Below are positions 50,601 through 56,963 of a stretch of 64,000 bases of DNA, one piece after another. This stretch comes from Rubritalea tangerina (GTDB taxonomy: Bacteria; Verrucomicrobiota; Verrucomicrobiia; Verrucomicrobiales; Akkermansiaceae). The first letter of the stretch is position 1; every line of letters begins with the position of its first letter. Made by a program: the position numbers and the translations under genes. The DNA lies in the NCBI RefSeq assembly GCF_042683245.1, contig NZ_JBHUJB010000046.1:1-64000 (forward strand), read 5' to 3'. The notes below the pieces were generated by a model. The model was given only the letters and a program-made list of their open reading frames with translations. It did no database searches and was not told where the DNA came from.

Positions 50601-51580
50601 CCCTTCTTCGACTTATAGCGAACCGCATAAGTCAAGTCTCCTACCCCACTGAGTGCAGAAGAAGGAATCTCAAGACGTCCTTGTGTTCTTTTGATGAATA
50701 AGGCCCCTCCAGCGCCCTCGTCGTGCAGTACCGTCTTAGCCTCACCTAGGAAAGTACCATCTCGTTGGGCTCCAGAGAGGTCATAGGCCTTCGTCCCCGA
50801 TGCCTGATCAAAATCGTAAGCGACCAAGAGACCATTCTCAATGTCATCACGATAGCCGTCGCCATCTGAATCCGCCTGCAGGGGATTGGTTCCTTGCTGA
50901 TATTCTTCAAGATCTGTCAGTGTGTCCTGATCTGCATTTGTCGTGCCATCAATATCCTCAATAGACTGAAGCGCATCATTCAGATTGGCATCTACAATTG
51001 ACTGCTCCCAGATATCCGGAAGCGTATCACCATTAGTAGCATTATCCTTGTCCTGCGCAAAACGAAGTGAAAAAACAGCCTTGAGCTGGCCAATGCTGGC
51101 CAACTTGAGATTCTCTTCCACAGGCGTATTTACCTCCCATGGGTAGCCCTCAGCACCCAGCGTGATCCCATTCTGAGAAGCTTGGTCAGCAAGCCAAGCA
51201 TCGGGGAGTTTTCCATAAAACTGAGCCGAAATGGCTTTGAGCTGACCGATGTTCAAAGGTGCGCGTTGGGCTGCGTACCAGGCCGCATCTGGAGTGGCTG
51301 GCGGCTCAGGAAAGACCTGACTGAGATCAATCTGTGCTGCGAGCGTCGGAGCAACCGCACTGAGTTCCTCCAATGCCTGAGTCGCCATCCACTTCGCTTG
51401 ACCCACATTTGCGACCGCTAGATTGTTAGACGTCGCAGCTCCATCGACCACTCCCCGGTCAGTCCACCAGCTTAGTGGAGCCTGAGCGAAAGGAGCAACG
51501 GTTGATAGCGCCATGCCACAGGCCGCAAGCAAAGATGTGGCGCGCCAATGCGCCTTGGGCAAAGAAATTTCAGTGCTCAT
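41636..51580 (-). CDS. Giant secreted LamG/RTX protein with C-terminal serine hydrolase domain
   Basis: A 3314-residue protein. Signal peptide about 1-34. Residues 38-180 have three GQ-K motifs (NVGQAKWMA, NIGQLKAI, SIGQLKAV). Thrombospondin type 3-like Asp repeats lie near 205-250, and LamG domains at about 250-465, 690-895 and 920-1130. RTX nonapeptides (GGEGDDVLHG type) lie near 470-530 and 1140-1290, with a Calx-beta domain at about 1330-1415. Next come at least four tandem RTX plus HCBP-related modules to about 2190, then Asp-rich repeats to about 2380. The C-terminal domain has HGFNVSS (about 2907), nucleophile AHSLGNMV (about 2990), SKGDEVV (about 3101) and WLHSDF (about 3286), fitting an alpha/beta hydrolase triad. 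Calcium binding and surface or secreted location are inferred. Confidence 0.85.
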   Translation of the reverse strand: MSTEISLPKAHWRATSLLAACGMALSTVAPFAQAPLSWWTDRGVVDGAATSNNLAVANVGQAKWMATQALEELSAVAPTLAAQIDLSQVFPEPPATPDAAWYAAQRAPLNIGQLKAISAQFYGKLPDAWLADQASQNGITLGAEGYPWEVNTPVEENLKLASIGQLKAVFSLRFAQDKDNATNGDTLPDIWEQSIVDANLNDALQSIEDIDGTTNADQDTLTDLEEYQQGTNPLQADSDGDGYRDDIENGLLVAYDFDQASGTKAYDLSGAQRDGTFLGEAKTVLHDEGAGGALFIKRTQGRLEIPSSALSGVGDLTYAVRYKSKKGVVSGHPLVSVASGSKDNEMLAMLFEVEDHIRFYTGNTNTSYVIFDVNLNDYLDDEWHHYAFVRDITNQSVSLYIDGVLIGTRSASLSAVTASNGGFLVGQEQDSVGGSFDSVARLYGEVDDVRLYGRVLSASEIQECARKDQVLVGNATDEVLHGTLGVDTIDASAGNDTVYGSKANDTLTGGEGDDVLHGNAGVDGYVWEWGHGNDVVIDGLASETNVIKVEGVANAELAFSRGALQSDDPNSLWSATSEGADLRVSMNHGSNASLSGSVVVKDFWMQPRDWQFSTQAGSFDYYQLSDDSDGDQLPDAWELEHFGGLTHSGIGDVDQDGVNNHQEYVDGTNPQLSDSDSNGLSDKNDEGLVLHYSFDHIQDSTVRDLSGSNYDGALVGSVASNAGAGILGDSITLDQTNSYLDIPYQSLNGANDVTYSIWYKASTSSRSFHPLISGYGSGNENEFLMMIIEQDNNIRFFTGQSKDANVLYNYDVSDFFDGQWHQYTWVRDATNQRILFYIDGIERYRANTTLNPLNLAAGGLLVGQEQDALAGGFASDARLNGEVDELRIYRRCLDAKEILEMSNVDVRVYPKTPQSFADLQVEYDFEGVQNNSVPDLSGNSNDGVLVHGPLVSEGTGVAGDALVLDQVNDYLEIPHATLDGASDVTYSIWYKSTATNKENHPLISGFGSGNDNEFVMWVNALLGNIRFFTGETTSSTKTYNYDAQSYLDGKWHHYVWVRDQTNQKVKFYLDGVELYEGAATLNTLNISSGGLLVGQEQDSLGGGFHDIQRLHGQVDNLQIYRRALTGVEISSLANIGAGASATSADDLVYGSRGADILTAEAGDDTLYGLGGDDVLDGGAGGDLLYGGAGNDLYHWSYGDGNDFIEDTGSNTLKFGSGISPSDLLFTRVHADESNYSSSTPVMDGSDVCIHVNHLSDPTLVGVVVLNNAMESNVDWTIEFEAIDPSTGVAYGSLDRNAIMTLLSGGGTQLPLVSIAAIDAVADEVDVTDTATLRISVPAVLDADLSVHYSVSGSATSGVDFVTLSGTATLPSGSTAIDLVVTAIQDSIIEGDETVEITLSDDAAYTMGSQVASVTIINSDSDGDGDSDGDGVNDGFETFFGFDAQDALDVLSNDGGGTIDGTSGGDQLFGAQGNDILSGGAGNDVYYWNLGDGDDYANDSSGQNTLQLGYDITADMLSFERDSVYHADYLSWAHDPASDVDLRVVITHNDSSLSGSFIIDNWRLDLDVWAIRLANGNVIDGDYLATLGRDYLRDELDLGALKGDEGNDTLHGLDGDDHLEGEGGDDTLYGANGDDLVNGGLGNDIIAIGTGDDVVEWNWGEGHDFIRTLSTDYGDGNTIQLGTGITADMVILQYGDTTYQDYTTYSDWVTESRESDRELRILITHPDDNSLSGSLIIENGTYSNQLGYYQILLDDGSQYLSFDVSLVNTPVSLTGTSGIDALDGGNGDDTLLGGGGNDTIDPSYGDDRVLWSFGDGHDYIDTRYDGDDLNQIIFGTEITPAMVSLELGYWSGSSWTSSATGNDLRIIITHPSDANYSGSIIIDSWNNNRRHWNIVFNDGTVWDSNTLATSGDDHIEGLNIGEELHGLSGSDDMDGNGGDDIIYGDSGNDDLFGGDGNDTLVGGTGNDYVRGEAGDDVYLWNLGDGVDYFDDSSGENIIRFSADIDPSWISYQLGRVSGLSLTEDVDGDDIEITITHPSNPELSGRLLVNDWRFHNVHWSLEYLFDQTSLYGGVISTLGNDRLTGNVEDNTLIGIEGNDTLYGGEGNDIYVWNQGHQLDFISDRYGNNILIFGEGVTPQGIIFDSCRASSSSFTTNLSPVENGPDLGIRFGIQSDFSEQGIFIEDWFQHKEKWEIRFTSINPATGQVYTPLTSVEIEATFLPWDDDNDSIPDWWERKYGLPTDADNADSHSDGDTLTDLKEFEEGTDPKKDDTDDDGMPDHWEVENNLNPHKDDTAFDADSDYLTNIQEYNLQTDPKNADTDGDLLLDGLEILYPVLGYSPLVANSDVLTNDYDSDGFSDFLELSAESDPTDANDHPDTSGDDNPGDIPEPPTDDDDDPTAPSFPTANWSFEIEEKNVGLPKYGYPEFITPAGTKVVKRYLNMLETVSFVLKGGTEEQPESRINGSRNNQVDPLTGQVKADDYQHPGNNNMGGAVTPMSATFAQGVSEGSSYDDEPNQKADQNNSKTYSKSLSKEYTTERLIANAKSELEGFQDVFTQGIPLAYRDLNDKEDYFKYQKVQFKIKWEEGVADENRYNINFLVIFEPEDDPETTGVDESETQREVIKTIQWDAHQETPEIIDPDVLKKGEDGKFYLIPIDIVPDYNRDGVIDDKDRGKVTEANPFRWWVNDDDDERETGNFDIPGGRTTGMGIVFDAKNNLVDGLTDLVDFFPLHIDLSRTKDVWPTDTYKYYLKHSSGSFKFFTIKGVHLTDGTTYPTPDRYIKNVGFGRVYADEVVETMTSEGVELSASYIERAEEGRGCIYIESTEPTELPIQLEIRKGTEVVATIDFHVKTSKVEDMYRHVDLTQVPKNYNGSSSGQEPAPNGTKTADPGDPYPDDLTNGKYFVFLHGFNVSSEKARGWHAELFKRLHQTGSKARFVGVTWDGDTGLPGLIPDLATADYHKAAFFALQTGDALKGALSFTGDADVTIAAHSLGNMVVSQAMQGNGEPGSEYKPSRYYMINGAVALQAYDESATTEEMRRRMTEREWKPFYDYDNGSQRRLFSANWHELFSTDSDDVRNELTWKDRFDKVATSGRAYNFYSKGDEVVQDPDPEADNASIAETILRGDGFARGAWAAQEYVKGGTSAAAIAQSRDQGGWGFNYNPPNLPGEIGSGYWEIKNIHFNSYRKYNEFEAKAIPTQELKSKPFFDLFRERDLFGANGSAKASEMKVQYDLLARALPAMSFAIAANPLGSFAQDIDMDTLRQEPGEGGAWPDSNHEGKAEDQWLHSDFKEVALNFLHPLYTKMIDLGGLDDE

Positions 51581-51615
51581 AAAAAATGGAGTAGAAAAAA
51601 GTAAATGTATGAAAA

Positions 51616-52866
51616 CTATTGGCCGTAAATGCCCATGGAAATATCGCCCTGAGGCTCGGCTAGAATGACAGGCCCATTAAATGTTGAAGAACCATCAGCT
51701 TTGATATGCAACGGAACTGCATTATCACTGGCTGTTGCTTTGCCTAACTCCACCGAACCATCCTGATAAACCGTCACCGCATTCTTACGATTCAGCGAAT
51801 CGGCTCCAATACCGACCTCTAACACTGAGTGCTGATCGTCTCCCATCCACACACTTCTGTTCGCCAAGTCTCCATAGGCCACATTAGATCGCCCAAAAGC
51901 CGTGGAATACCCTGAATTAGTCCGAACACCTCCACCAAAAGCTGCTGAGAAACTACCATAGGCCGCTGAGTTCTGACCAAAAGCTACGGAGTAATCTTCA
52001 GCTTCCACTCCGTCTCCGAAAGCAAAAGCATAGTCACCCTCGACATCCGCATTCAAACCAAGCGCAAATGAGTAATCACCGAGCGCAGATGAACCTTGAC
52101 CAAACGCAAAGGAATAATCTCCATCTGCTCCTGCACCTGATGCTGCAAAAGACTTATTCCCAGATGCAGTTCCTCCCATGAAACTCAAGCCCACGGCTTC
52201 ATTTTGCATGTAATTCAAAACAGTTGCCGGCGCCGATGCCTCAGAACTGACAAGGTTTCCATCTACATAAACTCCGCTCGGCAGAGAGTAACCCTCATAA
52301 CTTTGACCTGATGCGATATGTAATTGTGGTTCGATTTCAACCAAGCTATTGAGCTGCTCAGTACTCGGTGTATTAAAATACCACTTATTCTTGAATGCAG
52401 TTTCAAACTGCACTCTTACAGGGTTTGTATGGGGTGCTGGAGCAGCATTATAATACTGAAGAACAAGTCCAACCCAAGGACCATGCGCATAAGACAAGAC
52501 TTTGAATCGACTATGGTATGTGTGCTTTTGTTCCAAGTACACCGTGGGCTTTACTGCGCCATAGACAGGAACAAACATGAGCCTTCCTGTCGAATGAGCA
52601 TGGTATCCTTCACATGAAATATGTATCTCATGCACAGCCCCACCAGCGAAGATACCTAAGGGAATGTAGACCTCCTGCCCAGCCTGCACTTCTGCATCCA
52701 CTTGCCTCACAGTCTTTCTTACCACACTCCCATCAGACCCATCGTCCGCTTGCAAGTACTTCAATTCCGCAATCCCATGATTCGGAGCAATCAGAGTCTG
52801 CGCCTTCATTATTGATAACGAGCACAGCATGGCTATGGAGAAAAGAGTTAAGAAACGAACATTCAT
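51616..52866 (-). CDS. YadA-head-like secreted protein, paralogue 1
   Basis: About 416 residues from the ATG at 52866 (MNVRF), with a signal peptide cleaved after KAQ. The in-frame TTG 15 bases upstream is less likely. Residues about 250-350 carry 13-15-residue repeats such as YSFAFGQGSSALGD and YAFAFGDGVEAED, the pattern of trimeric autotransporter heads (Hep_Hag). There is no YadA-type membrane anchor, so it is not a classic autotransporter. The C-terminal region has VGIGADSLNRKNAVTVYQDG and ends PQGDISMGIYGQ, shared with the adjacent paralogue. It starts about 36 bases upstream of the giant gene's ATG on the same strand, so both may be co-expressed. Confidence 0.75.
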   Translation of the reverse strand: MNVRFLTLFSIAMLCSLSIMKAQTLIAPNHGIAELKYLQADDGSDGSVVRKTVRQVDAEVQAGQEVYIPLGIFAGGAVHEIHISCEGYHAHSTGRLMFVPVYGAVKPTVYLEQKHTYHSRFKVLSYAHGPWVGLVLQYYNAAPAPHTNPVRVQFETAFKNKWYFNTPSTEQLNSLVEIEPQLHIASGQSYEGYSLPSGVYVDGNLVSSEASAPATVLNYMQNEAVGLSFMGGTASGNKSFAASGAGADGDYSFAFGQGSSALGDYSFALGLNADVEGDYAFAFGDGVEAEDYSVAFGQNSAAYGSFSAAFGGGVRTNSGYSTAFGRSNVAYGDLANRSVWMGDDQHSVLEVGIGADSLNRKNAVTVYQDGSVELGKATASDNAVPLHIKADGSSTFNGPVILAEPQGDISMGIYGQ

Positions 52867-53045
52867 AATCTTGTTAGACAAAATTCAACTACGGCGAAAC
52901 AACACATGTTAGAGCAACAGGTCAACGAAAATTATTATTTTCTAACACACTAACAGAACACTTCTAGAGCACAGTTATATTTCGTATTCCGACAGTTCAC
53001 TACCGCTTTTAAGGATCGCTGAAGCTTGCTTCAGTTGCCAAACAC
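52867..53045 (-). repeat. Duplicated upstream region of paralogue 1
   Basis: The 179 bases before the paralogue 1 gene match 54489-54660 before paralogue 2, so the duplication included the control region. Shared parts include CTAACAAG or CTAACAAA just before ATG, TTGACCTGT on the minus strand about 45 bases upstream of the gene, AGAGCACAGTTAT, and a CTGAAGC-TT-GCTTCAG palindrome at 53019-53034. The rest of this gap (53046-53219) shows no gene or terminator. Confidence 0.75.
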
Positions 53046-53219
53046 CAAGCGCTCAAAACAACACTCCCAAACCCAGCGAAGTTACGCCTCCCTAAACCAA
53101 GCTTGATCAGAACATGAAAACTTTGGTGCCCACTCCATCTCCACAAGCAATGATAATCAATGGCCTCCTACACCCGCATGCAGGGCCAGCGATTTGGCGC
53201 AACATTCTACTAGCGTGGG

Positions 53220-54488
53220 CTACTGACCATAAATCCCCATCGATATATCGCCCTGGGGTTCAGCTAGAATGACACTGCCATCAGACTTCACTTGAAGTGG
53301 AACCGTCCCATCAGCAGCCTTGGATCCCACATCCACCGAACCATCCTGATAAACCGTCATCGCATTCTTGCGGTTCTGCTCATCAGCACCAATACCGACC
53401 TCTAACACTGAGTGTAGATTATCCCCTTGCCACACGTCTTGCTGACCTACTCCAAAATTGTATTGTCCGAGAACAAAGGAACTTCCTGAGGGAGCGCGGG
53501 TAGATAGTCCTGTAGCAGTTGAAAATGAGCCAATGGCCTCACTAAATCCGCCAAGCGATGTCGCTCCAGCCCCCACTGAAGAACTTAACATGCCTAGTGC
53601 AGTTGAGTGAGATCCGAGTGCCTGATTCTCATACCCAATGCTTACTGCGGAGATACCTGGGCTAAATGCCTGCTTACCAAGCGCAATAGAGTACATACCA
53701 GTTGCTGCACTAGAAAACCCCACCGCTACGCTATCAGATGCCGTAGCTTGAGCCTGATACCCAACTGCAAAAGCATTAACCCCAATGGCTGAGGCACCTG
53801 AGTGTGGCACCTCTAGGTATTTACCATCAAAAAAAGTAGTAGCACTCCCCTCTGTGAGCACCTTCTCCCCATCTACATAAACACCGCTCGGCAAAGAATA
53901 ACCCTCATATGTGTTACCTGATGCGATGTGTAGCCGTGGCTGTATATCACTTAGATTATTGAGAATCTCCGAGCTAGGTGTGTGGTAGTGCCAGTGCTCG
54001 TTCATAGGAGCCTCATACCTAACATCAATGACGTTGTCAGTCCCCGCTGTATTAATCACCTTGAGTACAATGCCAATTCCGCGATACGCTTCGACCTCGG
54101 CGAACTCCCAAGTATTGAAATACATGACCTTGTATCGTGACTGTACAGAATGTTTTTTCTCAAAATTAACTTCAGGTCCATTTTTATGTTTCAAAAGACA
54201 AAAAGACCCAGAACTGTTCCCATTCGCTCCAGACATGGAAACGGAAAAATCATGGTCCACCCCATAGCGATAGAGCCCCAAGGGGATGTAAGCCTCAGTG
54301 TTTCCAGGAATTGTAGCTTTAAACTGATGTACTGTTTGCGTGACATCATCTCCGTCTGACCCGTCAGCAGCCTGTAAATGCTTCAGCTCTGCCACACCAA
54401 TATCTGGTTCAATCAAAACCTGTGCCTTCAATATTGATACTGAGCACAGCATGGCTATGGGGAAAAGAGTTAAAAAACGAACATTCAT
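53220..54488 (-). CDS. YadA-head-like secreted protein, paralogue 2
   Basis: About 422 residues from the ATG at 54488. The signal peptide (NVRFLTLFPIAMLCSVSILKA) is almost the same as in paralogue 1, while the middle third is clearly diverged. Head-type repeats around residues 240-340 include AFAVGYQAQATAS, SVAVGFSSAATGM and STALGMLSSSVGAGATSLGG. The C-terminus again shows VGIGADEQNRKNAMTVYQDG and PQGDISMGIYGQ. The lack of a membrane anchor and the shared tail suggest both are held or processed by the same unknown machinery. The duplicated leader points to gene duplication in place, with later divergence of the exposed part. Confidence 0.75.
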   Translation of the reverse strand: MNVRFLTLFPIAMLCSVSILKAQVLIEPDIGVAELKHLQAADGSDGDDVTQTVHQFKATIPGNTEAYIPLGLYRYGVDHDFSVSMSGANGNSSGSFCLLKHKNGPEVNFEKKHSVQSRYKVMYFNTWEFAEVEAYRGIGIVLKVINTAGTDNVIDVRYEAPMNEHWHYHTPSSEILNNLSDIQPRLHIASGNTYEGYSLPSGVYVDGEKVLTEGSATTFFDGKYLEVPHSGASAIGVNAFAVGYQAQATASDSVAVGFSSAATGMYSIALGKQAFSPGISAVSIGYENQALGSHSTALGMLSSSVGAGATSLGGFSEAIGSFSTATGLSTRAPSGSSFVLGQYNFGVGQQDVWQGDNLHSVLEVGIGADEQNRKNAMTVYQDGSVDVGSKAADGTVPLQVKSDGSVILAEPQGDISMGIYGQ

Positions 54489-54660
54489 AAATTTGTTAGG
54501 CAAAGTTCAACTACGGCGAAACAATACATGTTAGAGTCACAGGTCAATGAAAAACATCACTACCTAACAAACTAACAGGCCACTTTTAGAGCACAGTTAT
54601 TTTTCGGACTTCGATAGCTCGCTACCGCTTTTGAGGATCACTGAAGCTTGCTTCAGGCGC
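54489..54660 (-). repeat. Duplicated upstream region of paralogue 2
   Basis: This is the counterpart of 52867-53045. It contains CTAACAAATTT immediately before the ATG, a second CTAACAA at about 54563, TTGACCTGT, and the palindrome CTGAAGC-TT-GCTTCAG at 54641-54656. The palindrome has no U-run beside it, so an operator or RNA structure is more likely than a terminator. Confidence 0.75.
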
Positions 54661-54667
54661 CAAAAAT

Positions 54668-55024
54668 TCAATCCACTCCCCTTAAGTTTCGAATAGCATA
54701 GGTGATAAACGACAGAATCGCACAAATGAAGAACAAGATCTGTATACCGATCACAATTCTAACATCAGGAGCCAATGCTACTGCCAGATTTTCGCTAGAT
54801 GCCTGCGCCATCCTTCCCGTAATGGTCATATGCACTAACAAACCAACAACTAATGTGAGGGCAAACAAGATCCAGCTACTATAGAGAAAGGCTCTCTTGT
54901 GCTGGTTGTTCGTAATCACATCCTTGAAAAAAGTAATCGATAAAGCAACGCTACCCGTCGACAGGGTGATCAATTGCTTAGACAGGTCGAGTGCGAGCTT
55001 AGTCGCTTCTGGGCAAGTATCCAT
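54668..55024 (-). CDS. Small three-helix membrane protein of unknown function
   Basis: A 118-residue protein with hydrophobic segments at about 17-35 (LITLSTGSVALSITFF), 46-68 (LYSSWILFALTLVVGLLVH) and 90-110 (VIGIQILFFICAILSFITYAI). There is no signal peptide. The first segment after a cytoplasmic helix is reminiscent of small membrane proteins of unknown role in many bacteria, and I recognise no family. It lies 18 bases after the downstream end of the 55043 gene on the same strand, so the pair may be one transcript. Confidence 0.6.
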   Translation of the reverse strand: MDTCPEATKLALDLSKQLITLSTGSVALSITFFKDVITNNQHKRAFLYSSWILFALTLVVGLLVHMTITGRMAQASSENLAVALAPDVRIVIGIQILFFICAILSFITYAIRNLRGVD

Positions 55025-55042
55025 AGCCGTGCTTCTTTTTAT

Positions 55043-55642
55043 TTACGGGCAAAAGGGGTAAATCGCCCATTTCTTGCAGATCGCCTCAATCATGGACTCC
55101 GTGAGATTTCCGCCATTCGACTTGGCCCGCTTGATACACTCCGCAGCAAAGCGCTGGGTATTGGCATCCATCACCTTGGCTAACTTAGCAGACGCTTCAG
55201 CTGCGGACTTCTCATCTGCAGGCAAAATGAAATGCTTCTTTTCAACCGAACGATTCAGTTCTTTCGAAATCCTAGTATTCGATTTCTCCAACTTTTCCTG
55301 CAATAGCTTTTTGGCCTCACCTGTCAGCTGAATATCGTTGCTATTAAACTCTGAAACCAAAGTGCCCGTCATATTCGTCAGCAATACGTCCTCGAATGAC
55401 TGAGGCGCCTCACGCGATAATGTCCACGTCGATTGCTTCTCAATTGAGTTCTTAAGTTTCTCAATTTGAGCTGGGGTTTTGCTCTTATCGGTTCGAATCT
55501 GAATCTTCTCAGGAAAGACACGGGCATCAGGAAAATGCACCTGCTCCCTCATTGGTGCAGTCTGCAAACCTTGCGCAAGCACACATTGGCTCATCACCAC
55601 GACACCCAGTATGAGCCCGCTAAAACAAAATGATACTTTCAT
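55043..55642 (-). CDS. Secreted helical protein of unknown function
   Basis: A 199-residue precursor from the ATG at 55642 (MKVSFCFSG), preferred over an in-frame codon 15 bases upstream. The signal peptide ends about VLAQG. The mature part is helical and charged, rich in Lys, Glu and Ser, with two Cys at the C-terminus (CIKRAK and CKKWAIYPFCP). It has no family I recognise. Its leader contains TTGTTAG upstream of the start. It is followed directly by the three-helix membrane protein and preceded by 148 bases separating it from ftsW. Confidence 0.55.
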   Translation of the reverse strand: MKVSFCFSGLILGVVVMSQCVLAQGLQTAPMREQVHFPDARVFPEKIQIRTDKSKTPAQIEKLKNSIEKQSTWTLSREAPQSFEDVLLTNMTGTLVSEFNSNDIQLTGEAKKLLQEKLEKSNTRISKELNRSVEKKHFILPADEKSAAEASAKLAKVMDANTQRFAAECIKRAKSNGGNLTESMIEAICKKWAIYPFCP

Positions 55643-55790
55643 AACAACACACCTCATCTAACAACTTTATCGAAGGAGTCAATCTCCATCCACCCACCTC
55701 CCCTTCTCGGACTGCGCCAGCATACTAGATTTTTTTCACACACCACTGATACACACTACAAGCAGTAGCTCCCCCTAATCAAGGATCTCA

Positions 55791-56957
55791 CTAGAGCTTC
55801 ACACTCTTCTTCTTTCCTAACAAAACCTTCTCGCCGCGTGGCGAGATGGTAATCGTCGAGCGATGGATACTCACCAGCAAGCCAATCGTGGCGAGGGTGA
55901 AAACGAGGTTGGTACCCCCGTAGCTCACAAAGGGAAGTGGCAAACCAGTGTTCGGCAGCACGGCTGTGGTCACCCCCATATTCATCATCGCGGGAATGAC
56001 GATCGAGCAGGTCAAGCCTGCCGCGAGCAAGCGACCAAAGAGGTCGGTTGAGCGCGCCGCAATGGCAATCCCGTAGGATGCAATCAAGGCGAAACAAAAG
56101 ACGGTCCCGAGCGCGAACCAGAGACCGAGCTCTTCGCCGACCATCGGAAAAATAAAGTCCGTGTGTGCAAAGGGCAGGTAGCCATGCTTCTCAGCCCCAT
56201 TCCCGAGCCCAAGTCCGTCGATTCCCCCGTTGCCCCAAGCGAGCAGCCCGCGGTATTGTTGGAAGAAGAAGCCTCGCTGAGCCTCCGGGTCGTCGGGGTT
56301 GAGGAAGGCGAGAATCCGCGCCATACGGTTCGGATTGGTATACACGAAGGCTGACAGCACGCCGAGCCCCCCCAGACAGGAGGTCACTAACAACCATCCA
56401 CGAGTCCCTGCAATGTACATCAGCCCAATCGCCGCAGCAGCCAAACCTGCCGCCGTCCCCATATCCTTTTCAAAGAAAATCAATCCTATCAACACGCCCA
56501 TGATCACCATGGGCATCACAAAGCCACGCTTGAAGGTGCGCACCTCAGCCTGGTGGTGGGCAAACCATGCCGCCAAGGCCACCATCAAGGCAATTTTCGC
56601 TGGCTCCGACGGTTGGAAAGTAAAGCCAGCCAGCTGGATCCAGCGGGTCTCACCATTGACCTCTTTGCCAATCCCAGGAACATAGCATAAGGCTAACAAA
56701 AACAAGGCAAAGCCGTAAATCGGCCACGCGTACTTGCGCAATTTTCGGTAGTCGCTGTAGGCAAGCCCCCCCGCCACACAGAGTCCAAAAAGTAAAAAGA
56801 TAATCTGCTTTATCAGCAATGAATACTCAGCCCCCTCTGCGATCCACACGCTGGTCGACGCCAGCATCACCAAGCCTAACACCATGAGTAGGCAGGTAGC
56901 GAGACAGACCACAATGGCATTGCGGCTATCGATAGATCGCTCGAGGACGTTATTCAT
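55791..56957 (-). CDS. ftsW: Septal peptidoglycan glycosyltransferase FtsW
   Basis: A 388-residue SEDS-family protein with ten helices that polymerises lipid II at the division septum together with FtsI. Family motifs include ETRWIQLAGFTFQPSEPAKI (residues about 104-123), KHGYLPFAHTDFIFPMVGEE, which carries the catalytic Asp region, and the late PNTGLPLPFVSYGGTNL. I chose the ATG at 56957, where the TTG before it is less likely. Six bases separate it from the LysM gene. It is the last gene of the mur/fts cluster on this strand. No terminator is visible before the next gene. Confidence 0.94.
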   Translation of the reverse strand: MNNVLERSIDSRNAIVVCLATCLLMVLGLVMLASTSVWIAEGAEYSLLIKQIIFLLFGLCVAGGLAYSDYRKLRKYAWPIYGFALFLLALCYVPGIGKEVNGETRWIQLAGFTFQPSEPAKIALMVALAAWFAHHQAEVRTFKRGFVMPMVIMGVLIGLIFFEKDMGTAAGLAAAAIGLMYIAGTRGWLLVTSCLGGLGVLSAFVYTNPNRMARILAFLNPDDPEAQRGFFFQQYRGLLAWGNGGIDGLGLGNGAEKHGYLPFAHTDFIFPMVGEELGLWFALGTVFCFALIASYGIAIAARSTDLFGRLLAAGLTCSIVIPAMMNMGVTTAVLPNTGLPLPFVSYGGTNLVFTLATIGLLVSIHRSTITISPRGEKVLLGKKKSVKL

Positions 56958-56963
56958 CAATGC

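Noticed and set aside
53019..53034. Terminator at the CTGAAGC/GCTTCAG palindrome
   Set aside because: The loop is two bases and there is no U-run on either strand, in this copy or at 54641-54656.
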